Source: Kalaharituber pfeilii | Lineage: Eukaryota > Ascomycota > Pezizomycetes > Pezizales > Pezizaceae | Direction of reading: 5' to 3' | Assembly: GCA_015179045.1 (NCBI GenBank) | Contig: WHUZ01000003.1 | Coordinates: forward strand, 1,240,001 to 1,304,000 | Length of the DNA: 64,000 bases | In this document: positions 23,374 through 35,487 of the stretch, one piece after another | Layout: each line of letters starts with the position of its first letter | Position numbering within the stretch: the stretch's first letter is position 1 | Made by a program: the position numbers and the translations under genes | Notes under the pieces: generated by a model | Told to the model about the DNA's origin: nothing | Databases searched by the model: none | The model's input: the letters and a program-made list of their open reading frames with translations, nothing else

Positions 23374-24841
23374 ATGGGGTTACCAATGTACAGAAAGCCC
23401 GAGGAACCTCGGGATCCCGAATCAGCCTCGTCGCGCAGATCGATACGCCGCAGGCTGCACCGACACATTGCACCGTCGCATCCGCTTCGCAGGGGCGGCA
23501 TCGAGAGAGATAGAGATAGAAGAAGCTCGCAGCAGGTGCTATTGGATCTGCTGAATTTCACGCAGGATAATGCGTCGTCTTCGTCCGCAACCTCGTCATC
23601 AACATCATCCGGGATGTCTGGTGCATCGTCAGCAGTGACTACGGTCTCGTCCATGACTACGGGGAGGACGGTGCCGACGGCGCCACAGCCGCCGTCTTCG
23701 ACGTACCCATACTACCTCAGGAGAGACTTGTCATCGCTGCCGCCAATAGATGGGCCTGAGGATTACGATCCATTTGCTCGACTACTGTACAACTCTAGTG
23801 GTCCTGTGTCTCCGTATCCGATGCCTGCGCTTTTGAGCAGCCAAGCTGGGGTAAGAGTCATCCGACACGCACCCGCCTCTGAACCACCTTTCCTTCTGAG
23901 CCGGGATCGTGAGCGCGATGGTGAGCACGAAGGTGAGCGCAACCGGGATCGAGGCCCCAGTCGCGGTCACACTCGGGATCGGGATGAATCTGGGGCTGGA
24001 ACAGGCACCGCCAGCAATAGTAACAACAATAGAAATAATAATGGCGACATTAATAACCCCCCAGCTTCCGGCCCCGCTTTGGTTTCAGTCCAGAGCTGTT
24101 GCACCCATCTATTCTCCGCGAGGAGGGGCCGCCATCCAGCTCCGAACGGGAGACCTCACGCTTACCGGATGTTTGGGGCATGCGCTTTAGCCCCACCACG
24201 CCGGCACAGAGGTCGGAACTATGGGACACGATTAACGAGGTCAGAGAGCAGATTCGGGAGCTGACATCTGTGCCGGATGTCAGCGGAACCGGGTCTTCAG
24301 GAAGGAGGAGAGGAAGTGCCGTTAATGGACTGGGGGATAGGGAAAGAAGTTTGAGGTTTGTGGTCATTTTGCGTTCCTCGAGGGGGTTATCGGATTAACG
24401 TTTCTCTTTTTTTTTCCCCTACAATACAGTCCAGACGTTTCCCATTGGCCCTCATACCTTCCCTCACTTGAAAGCTATACTACAACTCAGAACTCTCTCG
24501 ACTCACACCCACACCCACACCTACACCCACTTGACATCTCTCTTCACTGCGACTTCCTTGTTGAATCTGACTATGAGGACTCCGATGATGACGAGGGACG
24601 CCACCCCGCCGACGGTCCATCCACAGCACCACTGCGCTGGGGTGAGCTTCCGAATTCTACTACCCCTGAAACCGAAAGGGAGAGGCGAAGGGAGAGGGAA
24701 AGAGAAAGAGAGAGGTACCCCTCCCCGGCGTGGAGGATGTTAAGCGAGTTGGGAGCCCTCACAAGGTATAGGGAAGAGTTGGGGTTGTTAGGGTATAGGG
24801 GGGTGATCTCGCGGATTTGTAGCAGGGTTCCTTATAGGTGA
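23374..24841 (+). CDS. Unrecognised disordered Arg/Ser-rich protein
   Basis: The start is the ATG at 23374 (MGLPMYRKPEEPRDPESASS), followed by RRSIRRRLHRHIAPSHPLRR and a block SSQQVLLDLLNFTQ. Exon 1 continues through Ser/Thr-rich, then Arg/Asp/Glu-rich, then Asn-rich sequence. A second region in another frame reads RLPDVWGMRFSPTTPAQRSE then LWDTINEVREQIRELTSVPD. It is followed by an intron (about 24357-24429) and a last exon with SPDVSHWPSYLPSLESY, DYEDSDDDEGRHPADG and a conserved-looking end, PSPAWRMLSELGALTRYREE, then LGLLGYRGVISRICSRVPYR. The stop is at 24839-24841. The join between the first two parts (24057-24100) is unresolved: either an intron or one missing C in the C6 run at 24057-24062. 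About 450-490 aa. No known domain recognised. Confidence 0.68.
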
Positions 24842-25908
24842 ACGGTTGGTCATCCTTACTATTATTGTCATCATTATGTTGATGTTTGTACCTGTTGCTT
24901 GCTCTTGCTACATTTCTATTTCCCTCAACTGAGGTGATCTCGAATTCGTGTTCTGATTAATTGGGAGTTGATGTGGTATGTATTGTTATGCTTTATGTTT
25001 GTGCTATTTGCTTCTTCTTCTTCCTTTTTTTGTGTTTTGTTTTGTTTTGAGGACTACTTTCCTTTCCTACGACCTGAGCTTGGTCTGATCTGGGCTGAAT
25101 ATAACCGCAGCTGTTCTATCTCTGTTATGCATTGGGGGTACTTCTACATGGATGTTTTTTAAATTTTCTTTTTTTCCCCTTCCAATTGCTCTCCTCTTAT
25201 CTCTCTTCCTCTTTTCTGTTCAAAGTTTTAGGCTTGCTCTTGCGATGCTTAATGATGTCGACGGCTGATGGTTGACGGTCCATTTTGATGCCAGTTTCCT
25301 GATTTCTTTTCTGTTTTTTACGGTCTTGCGCGGGGCCACAAGGGGATATGTACAGTTTCTAGCTCTCCTTTGTGTTTTACGCGGGCAAGGTACCTCTGAC
25401 AATTACAGAACGCAGAGCCCGTCCATCAAAATTTACAAAGTTTATTAAAAAAAAAAATTAAAAAAACAGCAAACAAGTCCGGAATGAAGAACAGTTTGAG
25501 GAGAATTCTGCAGCTACAATGCAAACGGTCATATAATGGCACTTGTCTTCCATTTCCACTAATAACAGCTACAGCCAATAGAAACTCTGTACCAAGGTTA
25601 CCATAAACTGAAAGACTCTACGAGCCAGAAAAGGGTAGAGGTATAAATTCACTTCAAAAAAAGAATATACAAAACTAATCGCGTAATCTGCTCCTTCGTA
25701 CGAAGATTCCTTCTGAACCTTTAATTCGGGACGGACACGGCAGAGCTCTTTGGACTCTTCAGGTTTGTTGAAAACTGCTCCTAGCTTCCTCTCCAGAACT
25801 AAGTATTTGCTTGTCCGATCCAGTGCTTTCCATTCATGTTCAATTCCTCGGCTCTCTTTGCCTGAAACTGAGGTTTCCTGTTCGGCTTCAAGGTTACCTA
25901 TTCCGAAT
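24842..25908. other. Convergent intergenic region
   Basis: T-rich 3' flank of the preceding gene and A-rich stretches (25445-25470) downstream of the kinase gene on the other strand. No gene seen. Confidence 0.5.
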
Positions 25909-26909
25909 TCAATAATGCAAAGGCTCCTTTTTTGGGTTTACACTTTCCTCTTTTGGATTGGAGGCTTCGTTCTCCGCCTTTGTGACTGCCTCAGCATACT
26001 CCGGATCCTCCACATACGGGATTGTCTTGTTCACCGGCAAGAGGTTTTTGATAATCAAATCTCCATTCGGCAGATCATTCTCATCCGCGCGAGCGGCACC
26101 TTCTGCCCCCGACTTCACTATCCCAGCGGCAACGTGCCTAGCAATTAGGCGTCGCCTCGCAACTTCACGCGGAACCTCAATGAACCAGATTTGGTCCATA
26201 GACTCGGCGATGTCGCGCCAGATGGGGAAGTCAAGGGCGAGATAGAGGCCTTCAAAGATAATGATACGGTGGGTGGGATTGATGGGGATAGCGTTGGGGG
26301 TGGGGTCTTTAACAGCATGGTCAAAGGAAGGGGCAGTGCGTTTTGTAATAGGAGGCGACTCGGATTTTAACAGCTTAGCGAAGTCAAGTAGGGAGGTGGG
26401 GTCGAATGTGAAAGGGGCACCGCGGCGTGCGTGGGCCTCCTTCGGGTCGGGCAAAAGGTCCAGGGCGTTACGGGAGAGATGGTAGCCGTCCCGTGGGAAC
26501 GTCAGTATGGATCATTTCAGTAACTAGACAGTGAAAGAGAATGTACCATGGGAAGCATCTGGGCAATCTCGGACTGGTGTTTCTCATTGATGCTGACATG
26601 GTCGCACAAATCAGCATCAGCCCAGAATATATGTACGTGGGGTTCCGCAGATTTGGCATGATTGGGAAGTCGAACTGTACACTGATAACTACTAATAGAA
26701 CTCGCTTACCTTTTAGCTACTCTGTATGCAAGAGTAGATTTCCCCGAGCCCGGGATGCCGACTATGGCGATGAGAACACGAGAATCTCCTTTTTCTGCAT
26801 ATGGATGGTATTGTAAGCTCGAGTAATTCAATACAAACAGAAGCTGCAGTAGAGTACCTTTAGATAGAGTGAGAGCAGCTTGTACCAGCCCAGAGACGTA
26901 TTTCTCCAT
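25909..26909 (-). CDS. YFH7: P-loop kinase, YFH7 / uridine kinase-like
   Basis: Belongs to the fungal P-loop kinases related to uridine and phosphoribulokinase families; the physiological substrate is unproven. The start is the ATG at 26907-26909 (MEKYVSGLVQAALTLSK). After an intron comes DSRVLIAIVGIPGSGKSTLA, with Walker A GIPGSGKST, and VAKR. A small exon reads INEKHQSEIAQMLPM. The next exon begins DGYHLSRNALDLLPDPKEAH, then RRGAPFTFDP, THRIIIFEGLYLALD and MDQIWFIEVPREVARRRLIA. DLPNGDLIIKNLLPVNKTI follows, and the end is PKKEPLHY at 25909. The usual family sequence PMDGxH is rebuilt across the third intron, but that intron ends in GG (26491-26492 on the + strand read CC) rather than AG. About 250-260 aa. 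Confidence 0.85.
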
Positions 26910-28653
26910 AGCTTCTTGGTAGATGCTGACGCTCACTTGAAGTAGCTATGATTGTTGATGGTGAAGATGAGCAAGAGTCAGAAGCGTGCAGGAGAGAGAA
27001 AGTGCAAGAGGCAAAGCACACCGCTGAGGGCTTCTAGTCTTGTTGGCACGATCCCCGGAGGGCTCGTATTTGTGCGGCTACTCCACCCTTGCGGGCTGTT
27101 CCCAAATGCGGCGAACGCAACAATGCGATTGTCTGTCTGCTGGCTACTTTTACATGCTGATATAAGGATTTATGTAATGTATTCACGCAGGGCACTAGCG
27201 AAGAATGACATCAAGCAGCTTATGATACAATCTCACACAGCATATTGCGCATGCATACCACGCCAAATAAAACAACCCGAGAGATCGGGCTATCGCGCAC
27301 CAGGTGCAGATCCGCCTCCTTGGTACCATCCCTCCGTCGCGCGCCGTCCGTATCGCTAGGACTATGGTAAAGTGAGTTTGCCCACACACAATGCTCAAGC
27401 TGCATGAACTGTGGCTGTATTGAGGGGTTCCGACATAGTCGTGCAGGTCGTTCCGGCAAGCAAAAGTAGAACATGGAGGAAGATAGTCAAGACAATCCTA
27501 CGTCCAGGCCGCACAGTCTATGCCGCAAGTCGACGGCATGCCCGGATGATGGCAGCAGGGACATCGAGCATTGCTGGGGCAGCATATTTACCCTAGTTTC
27601 ATGTGGGCAGCAGTGCAAACTTCTGAGGACTCGTGCATGAGTCAGAAGACGCCCTCGCTGGACGGAGTGCCTCAGGGAGGAGGGTGACGGTCGCTGGAAC
27701 TTTGTATGAACGCTCTCCACTGATATCCCCTTATACCCTACATTATTTTTCCCCTGTTTATACATTGAAATTCCAATTGCTAATGTTGCTGCCTTGAGAT
27801 AGTTTTTTTTGCTGAGTGCATTCCCCGTGTTCGAAGCACGCTCGGAGGCGCTAAGCAACAATAGCTGAAGCAACCAATTAGTGGCGGTTCAATTGTAATT
27901 GAATAGTCGACATGCTCTACTCGCTCACAATTGAGGCAAGGAAAACAATGATTCTCACACTTGTCCCTGCCCCTGACTGACCCTTGTAAGGGTCCGCTAA
28001 TCGATAAGAAAAAAAAAGAAAAAAAAAAAGAGCGACAACTAACCTAATAAAGTAAAGTTTTCTCTTGGAAAAAAAATAAAAAATAAAAAATAAAAAAAAA
28101 ACTTGGCTTACCTAATGCTTTACATCCACATAGACCTGTGCGGCGATCATGACCGGTGTCGAACGAGCCTTTCCCCTACATTCTGTTGTCGTCCAATTCG
28201 GGCGGAGGGAAAGAAAAGCAAAGCATCTGAGAAAAGTGAATTTAAGTGCGGTGGACGCCAGGAATTGAGTCTTCTCTTCATCTATCATCTCGTTTTGTTA
28301 TCTCGCTCTTGAAGGTTTGGAGTCGTATTTGAAGAGGCTCAATTGCCTTCTTGACGTCTGCTGGAGCCGATGCAACATACCCTAATAATCATAGTTTGAA
28401 ACTCTCCCAGGAAGCCCATCAATACCCGGCCGCGAGTCTTACATCTTGATCAATCTGTTTATCCCTATAGTAAGCTCCAGCAGCAAAAGAGTTTTAGCTC
28501 CCAGGAAGTTCCTCTGGGAGTTCCTCAGGAATCCCGGATTAACCTTTACATTATTCACCTAGCTCCTTGCTGTGCCGAAGAGAAAGGCAAAGGCAAACAA
28601 ACCTAGAACCCGCCTGCCCCGCTGTACTCTCCGACTTAATTACCCATCCAGCC
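26910..28653. other. 1.7-kb intergenic region between divergent genes
   Basis: It presumably holds the promoters of the kinase (-) and OTC (+) genes. A-rich tracts interrupted by G or T lie at 28009-28032 and 28070-28102. Small frames at 26952-27873 show no protein-like features. Confidence 0.5.
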
Positions 28654-30105
28654 ATGGTATTCGCACTCCGAGTTCAATTCGTCATATCCCAAACAGCAGC
28701 AGCCGCCAAACCGCTGTTTACCGCCTCATCCCTCTTCACCACTGCTTCCACAACCACCATTACTGCTGCAACCAGGTTTAGTACATTTCCCCGCGTCATG
28801 ACTCTCCCGGTCCGCTCTCTGCATGGCGTCACCTCTGCCGCCCCTCGTCACCTCCTCTCCATCAGTGACCTGACACAGCAAGAGCTTGCGAGCCTGGTCA
28901 AGCGTGCCGCCGATGCGAAAGCGGAGATCAAGAAGGGTAAGACGCTGTCTGAGCCCCTGAGGAATGCACTGGAAAGGCAGACGGTGGCGATGATGTTTAG
29001 CAAGAGGAGTACTAGGACGCGGGTGTCGACAGAGGGAGCCATAGTACAAATGGGTGGGCATCCAATGTTTCTGGGGAAAGATGATATTCAGCTTGGGGTG
29101 AGTCGAAGTGTTCCTTCTTTCAATCGTGGCGGCCGCACGGGGATAAATTTGTGAGGCACAAACGGTGAGGAGGCAAATACATTCACAGGCGCTTCAAGTC
29201 CTCAATTGACATCCATCCCATATTCCAATCGCATGAGTGTTCCAATAATAGCACAACTAACATCACGATCTCTCCTTCCGCGCACAGGTCAATGAGTCCC
29301 TCCTCGACACCTCCAAAGTCCTGTCCTCCATGACCTCCTGCATTGTTGCCCGCGTAGGCCCTCACTCCGACATCGTCCAACTCTCCGCACACTCCACCGT
29401 CCCGGTCATTAACGCACTTTCCGACTCATACCACCCCCTACAAGCTGTCACTGATATCCTCACCATCAAAGAAGCCTTCCCTGACCACGACCCGCACACC
29501 TCCCCCCTCAAAATTGCATGGGTAGGAGACGCGAATAACGTCCTGTACGATTTAATGACGGCGTGCGGCAAGAGTGGCATGAGCGTGGCCATCGCAACGC
29601 CAAGGGAGTATTCGGTGGATTTGGACATGTTAGAAGTTGCTCGAAGGGCCGCGGACGAGTTCGGGAATGGAGCGAGGATTTTCACGACGAATATTCCCCT
29701 GGAAGCGGTCAAGAATGCGGATATAATTGTTACGGATACATGGTATGTCTTTTCTTCCTCCTCTCCCTTTCAAATGCACTCAGGTACCCTGCGGAAATCA
29801 GCCGGTAATTAACAATTCAGTCCTATCGGGGCCATAGGATCTCCATGGGCCAAGAATCCGAAAAAGCCACCCGCCTCAAACACTTCTCCGGCTACCAAGT
29901 TTCGTCCGCACTGGCGGACCGTGGCGGCGCAAAGCCGCACTGGAAGTTCATGCACTGTCTCCCGCGCAAGTCGGAGGAGGTTACGGATGAGGTATTTTAT
30001 AACGAGGAACGCTCACTAGTGTTTCAGGAGGCGGAGAATAGGTTATACGCGGCGATTGCGGCCCTGGAAGCATTTGTGGTGAAACGGGGAAAGATTATGG
30101 AGTAG
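28654..30105 (+). CDS. OTC: Ornithine carbamoyltransferase, mitochondrial
   Basis: Transfers the carbamoyl group from carbamoyl phosphate to ornithine, giving citrulline in arginine biosynthesis. The start is the ATG at 28654, followed by about 50 residues rich in Ala, Ser, Thr and Arg with no acid, a typical mitochondrial presequence. The mature enzyme begins near [20 protein letters not shown]. The carbamoyl-phosphate loop is [15 protein letters not shown]. Intron 1 (about 29097-29287) splits GVNESLLD. Exon 2 contains [22 protein letters not shown] and [13 protein letters not shown]. Intron 2 splits the Trp of TDTW / ISMGQES. The last exon has the ornithine-binding [16 protein letters not shown] and ends KRGKIME at 30103-30105. 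About 370 aa; all key motifs intact. Confidence 0.97.
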
Positions 30106-30573
30106 GTATAAGTGGGCATGTTATGAGAAAAATCCTTGTAAGCTGGTGCTTGGTGCTTTGGTTCTTGTTAATACTTTTCATAAAAGCGTATGTAGTATTT
30201 GTTCGTAGTAGTACGATGATATCAAATTGTGCATGCTTAGGTAGTGGGTGTTTGGGCAAAACAAACATTATTACCAAATATGGGAATTAGTGTTTATTTA
30301 CTTATTTATGTTATTGTATTTTATTTTATACATTTTCTGTATTCAAGTTGGCGGGGAAGCTGAGAAAAATCTGCGGATGTACATCACAGGGAATTGAGAA
30401 TGGTGATTGGACATAAATCGTTAAGATCGCGTGACATGCGCTACACCAGGTAAGATGAAGCAACCACATGAGATGAAACTGAACATGTATAATATACCAC
30501 GTCTCTACCAACGATGCTACCAAACATGAAATTTAAATAAAACAGCATAAACGGAGCGCACCGCGTCCTCATA
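30106..30573. other. Convergent intergenic region
   Basis: AT-rich 3' flanks of OTC and the RECQ gene; no gene seen. Confidence 0.5.
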
Positions 30574-33003
30574 TCACTCTAAGTGGTAATAATCCCTATA
30601 TGCCCCTTCCTCCCTCTGCGTACTCACCCACTCCTCCTCCGCCAGTCCCAACCTCTTCGCCTTTTTCAGCGCCTCTTTATCTTTACAGTAGTCGCATGCG
30701 TTGTCGCATCTAGGCTCCTCCTGATCGCCAAAGTACTTGCAGATGGTCTGATGGCGACAATGGTCAGTGTCCTCGCAGTAGGCGACTAGCTGCACGTGGT
30801 GTCAGCCGAAGGTGGCTATGTCAGCAGGAACACAAGAGCCTTAGGGCTTAGGCTGATCGGAAGGGCAGAGTACCCTAGGGCAAGAAGGGACAAAATAAAA
30901 TAAAAACTAAATCAGTGTGAAGGAAATAGTGGTCTTATGTAAGAAATAAAACGAGCTGAAAGGAGGTGGGTAGTGGAGAGGAGGTGGAGTCACCCTTGGT
31001 GGGGAAATCTGCCTTAGGGCTGGAGCGAGGACAAGGGTTAGTGATATACGACATACCGCTGCAAAGCTCTGGATTTTCCCTATCGTCTCGTCTGCATTTG
31101 GTTTCTTCCTGCTAGCTTCAAGGTTGACAAGATATTGCGTCCTATCACGATCCTCTCGAGAGTAGTACAGGATGCAGCGAGCGGCTTTTCCGTCACGCCC
31201 GGCGCGGCCAGCTTCCTGGTAGTAGCTGGATAATCATGAGTCATTCAAGCATTTTCAGCTGTGCAGCCCACCAAAACGGTGTAAGAAAAGCAGAGTAGGA
31301 GGGGAAGGAAACAGGGGAAGGAGGGTAAGCGGGAAGGAGGGTAAGCAAACCCTTCAAAGGATTTTGCGATCTGCCAGTGGACAACGAATCGGACCTAATC
31401 CAATACAGCAGTCAGCATCAGCGCTTATTGCCAAATATATGACAACACTTGGATAGGAAGTCCGTAGGGCATGCATACGTTAAGTTTGTCAATCCCCATC
31501 CCAAATGCTGTGGTAGCAACAATCACATCATATCCGGGCTTATCCGTTTGCCATGATCTGGAAACTTCCTCCTTCTCATCATCTGCTATAAACCAAAACA
31601 CCAGTCTTAGTTAGAATTACACTTCACAGGCAAATTTAGATGCTGTGTTGGCGGAGCTAGGCTTAAATAAGGGATATAAGGCGACAGAAGTAAGGGTGGG
31701 AAATTTGAGATCCACTTAACTTGTCATCCCGGCATGATAACTCTTTGCTCCAATTCCATTATCCCGCAGCGTTGCAGCCAATTCCTCGCATGTTTGTCTT
31801 CGCTGGCAATATATGATCCCAGACACAGCATCTGCCCGCTCTCCATTCAACTTACACCGCTCATGCCGTCGTTTATGTACGCCTTTCAGCCATCCTAAGA
31901 AGTCTTCCAGGATGTTTGCCTGGTCATTCTTGAACCGGACTTCATAATGCAGATTACTTCGCGCAGTTGAGAGAAGGAACATCTTAAGTGTAGGCGGTGG
32001 AGGTAACCGCAGGATAGAGATAATATCTTCTCGGACATGACCTGTGGCTGTAGCAGTGACAGCCGTGACTGGAACTAGGGGATATTCAGTTTTGAACATT
32101 GAGAGTTGTTTGAAAGAGGGTCGGAAGTCATGGCCCCATTCTGATGAAAATCCAGCCGTCAGAACTTTTCAGGCGGGAACAAATTTGGATTTGGTTCCTT
32201 ACCTGATATGCAATGTGCCTCATCAATGACAATGCGATTGAGCTCACGCTGTTTGTATACTATGGCCAGTTTACTACGGAAGTTCTGTGTTGTGCAGAGC
32301 TCCGGTGTCACATAAAGCAGTCTAATTGTAGGATGGCCACATTCGAGGTCTTTAAATATCTAATTAAATTACGGTCAGTTACGTCATTCATTGGGCAGAC
32401 GCAAGAAACAGTCATCCACCTCTAATTTCTCTTCGTAGCCTACCGTACTATTCAGGGCCGCAGCTTTGACATTTGCTTGTATCAAAGCGTCTACTTGATT
32501 TGACTGCCATTGTAACCAGGAATTGTATCAGCAACAATGCTCCAAGCAACGCATATCATATGCGACACACCATTATTGAGAGTAATGGAGAAACTACGAT
32601 AGTTATGCCATGCTCAGCCTGATCACTTCTCAGCATGATTAAGATATTCATCCATTTGTTAACCGACGAATGTCTCACCTGAACAGCCGGTAATTGAAAG
32701 CACAGGCTCTTGCCTAAACCAGTTGCAGCTTGAAGGTAGCTAGATAAAATATCCCAGCATTAGCAACCTTTTTGAGCAAACTCGCCGTATTGAAGGAGGC
32801 CGAACACATCATGACCCTCCAGAGCAGCCTCAATAACCTGGCGCTGGACAGAGCGGAATGCAGATTTTTGGAAAACCTAGGGCATACACATGCATAGGTA
32901 TTACTAAAAACAATAATATTAAAGCAAAAGGGTATATGAAGCAAGGCATCTATACACGCCTGAGGGTGAAGTCAATGTCCGGTTTTCGTTTCTTTGGAGG
33001 CAT
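30574..33003 (-). CDS. RECQ-family ATP-dependent DNA helicase, short form
   Basis: A 3'-5' DNA helicase for replication and recombination repair. The start is the ATG at 33001-33003 ([15 protein letters not shown]). Exon 2 carries [20 protein letters not shown] and GHDVF. The Walker A exon reads [20 protein letters not shown], then [10 protein letters not shown] and [40 protein letters not shown] is followed by the DEAH box ([10 protein letters not shown] / EWGHDFR). Domain 2 shows [40 protein letters not shown] and [19 protein letters not shown]. The Zn-binding region has [12 protein letters not shown] and ACDYCKD, ending YRDYYHLE at 30574. There is no HRDC domain, and length is about 480-500 aa. 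Two places near the 5' end do not splice cleanly: exon 1 to 2, and upstream of Walker A, where only a 42-nt intron fits. Confidence 0.9.
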
Positions 33004-34110
33004 CTGTCGTAATCCAGGATATTCTCACTAGGGGCGTTGCCTAAGACTATTCTATGGCTATCAGCGTTAAATGAAAATAGACAGGAGAGGGCATCACCGA
33101 GAACCATAATTGGAAAAGTTGTGAAGGCACCTACCAGACCTGTAGATACAAGTAGAAACAAGTGCAGTGGTCTGACTACAAGTGCAACAGGCGCTAAGCT
33201 GATATGCAAGACAAGAAAGTATTGATGAGTGGTGGTTACGAGACTAGATGAGTGGCATTCCCGCCACTTTTTGCTTCTGCAGGATGCTGTAGGTTAGAGC
33301 AGGTGGGCGGAGTGAGCTTGTGGTGTCACGTGCTGATCAGCCTTGGCATGCGCGCAGTGGGCAAAGTCGCAGCCTACACGTCCGAACACGAAGTGCAAGG
33401 AAATTACTATTTAGTCTAGCAACTATGATACCACCGGCCCAGCTTTAATAATTATGGGAAGAGGCGTCAGCGGTCTGGCCTCAGTCTCGAACCAGACTAC
33501 CGTCTGGGCTCTCTTGCACTGGTGTAGAGCGGCAGAGAGGGAGGCGTTCTGTCCTGGCACTCTAGTTAAGATGGTAGCTCCACCTAAGTGAAATCGCCAA
33601 GCTATTAGTTCATTCCTCCAGCCTGCAGCCTGCAATCCATCAGTTACTATAAGACATCGGTATGATATGGGCAGTCTCGTACCAGGCGCTGTACGGTCAC
33701 GGGTAATCGGGTGCCGAGAGTCAATCACCTGCATGCATCACGAGACTGCACATCTGACTGAACATCTGCGTAAGACTGCTGTACATACAAGTATCTTTAC
33801 GAAGCAGGGCATACAAGTACGGAGTACTACTTCTACCTTAGGTACCTACAGTACTTAGCGTAAAGCATACAACCAGAAAGTGCCTGACAAATGAACTGCA
33901 AATCAAATCCCAGCATGCCATCTGGCTTGTGCCCTACTAGGCGTCGCCCTCGTACCCCCAGTTCTACTCTGGGCTCCTTGGACATTTCGCTTCACTTGTT
34001 ATTTTCACATCCGATTACTATTTATAGAAAAATCTCCTCCTAACCTACCCAATAATACCTACACATTCCTACACATTACATATATCCACACACGAAATCC
34101 CCTATGCATC
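33004..34110. other. Divergent promoter region of RECQ and VFA1 genes
   Basis: No gene supported. A stretch at 33770-33860 is dense in GTAC/AGTAC palindromes. Small frames on both strands lack protein character. Confidence 0.5.
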
Positions 34111-34954
34111 ATGGCTGCACCGTTTCAAAATATCTACTGCGTGAGAAGGGTCGCGGAAATCGATAGTAAACCGTGTTCGGTAAAGCCTGTCTACGTCTGA
34201 CAACTTCAACTGGTAAGAGCTGCAGGGCTAACTCTGTGCCCCATCATAACTTCGATTGGGATGGAAAAAATAGATTTGCTACAAGCCTACGACTGTGTAT
34301 CTGGTCACGGCTTGCCAGAAGGTGCATCCGCAATGACCTGAGATCCCGAGTGACAGCATTGGCTAACCACACCCCCCTCTTGGCCCCATACGCCACTTCA
34401 GGACTTCTTCCCAGTATGTCAAGGACATCTTGTGGACAAGGGCTTTGCCTCTCCGATTGCCAAATCTCCTCTGCCACCCCCTTCCGTTGAAGAACTTGAG
34501 AGAAAGCGAAAAGAAGCGCTAGAAAAAGAAATTGAGCTGGTGAAAAAAGAGTATGAAGAGAAGCAGAAGCGTAAGAAGGAGCGGGAGAAACAAATAGAAA
34601 AGGAAAAAGCCAATAATGAACAGAATACCACGGGCAGTAAGGATAAGAGCAAGGAATTGGGAAAAGAGAGTGATAGTAAGGTCTCGGAGCAGGCAGTTCC
34701 GCCCGACATAAAGCAGGACGATGCACCAAAAACCTATGCACTTCACAGGTAGCTAGTGAAAACTGCTGCAAGCAGTTATTCCCCCTTTAAATGCAAGTAC
34801 TGGTTGCAGCGCTAACCAACTAGGGTGTCTCTCCAGGGACTTCTACAATATGCGCCTACAGCGACTCCGTCAGCAACAAGCTGCAAGAAAAACTCGAGAA
34901 TTACTTAAAACACCTGGCGTATTTCCTGCAGTACCCAAAGGACCAATAGGCTAA
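34111..34954 (+). CDS. VFA1: VFA1-like Vps4-associated protein, N-terminal part disrupted
   Basis: Vfa1 binds the AAA-ATPase Vps4 and tunes ESCRT-III disassembly at endosomes. The start at 34111 gives MAAPFQNIYCVRRVAEIDSK then PCSV, matching the family N terminus (zinc-binding CxxC). The frame then breaks at 34180-34190 and resumes as CLRLTTSTG before a GTAAGA donor at about 34213. The next family block, DFFPVCQGHLVDKGFASPIA, follows a CTTCAG acceptor near 34402. It is followed by a long charged coiled coil (ELERKRKEALEKEIELVKKE). An intron after YALHR (about 34749-34836) leads to DFYNMRLQRLRQQQAARKTR, ending VPKGPIG at 34952-34954. The residues expected between TSTG and DFF are missing. It is either a damaged gene or one with sequence errors. 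Confidence 0.72.
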
Positions 34955-35487
34955 TCCTCACACCGGCTGGGCTGGGGTCTTGGGTACATGTAACATTCTG
35001 TGACGGCGCTGGAACACAAGAGAATATGTCTTCGTCATTTGCGACGCCGGATTAGGACGAATTAAGTACGTTGCTCCACAGGAGACTTACCCTCCTTACA
35101 AATGATGTCTTTTTTTTCAGTAAATCGAGAAGAATAATACCTAGCATATGAGTTCACAAGCAATTTGACCGGGTTTCGATCGTCCATCCGGGGTCAAGGC
35201 GCCTGGAGATTTTGCCACTATCCGTTCTCGCTTGGGCAAGGACGGGGTAATTCAAGATATATTGATAGAAAAAACATTGATGAATCGGAAACCTATGCCT
35301 GTGAAGCGAACTTGGCCATAGAAGGATATGGCAACATGTAGAGTACATTACATGGACTAGGCTCGCGGGCAGTTGTGTCATAACGGTGTTCTCGTGCCCA
35401 GACTGGCTTGGCCGTAGACGGTGTCTTTGCTATTATTTCTTGGCAGCACACCGTCTCTTAGGCTGGGTACGAGACCTTAGTTCCTAC
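34955..35487. other. Convergent intergenic region
   Basis: 3' flanks of the VFA1-like and YVH1 genes; no gene seen. Confidence 0.5.
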
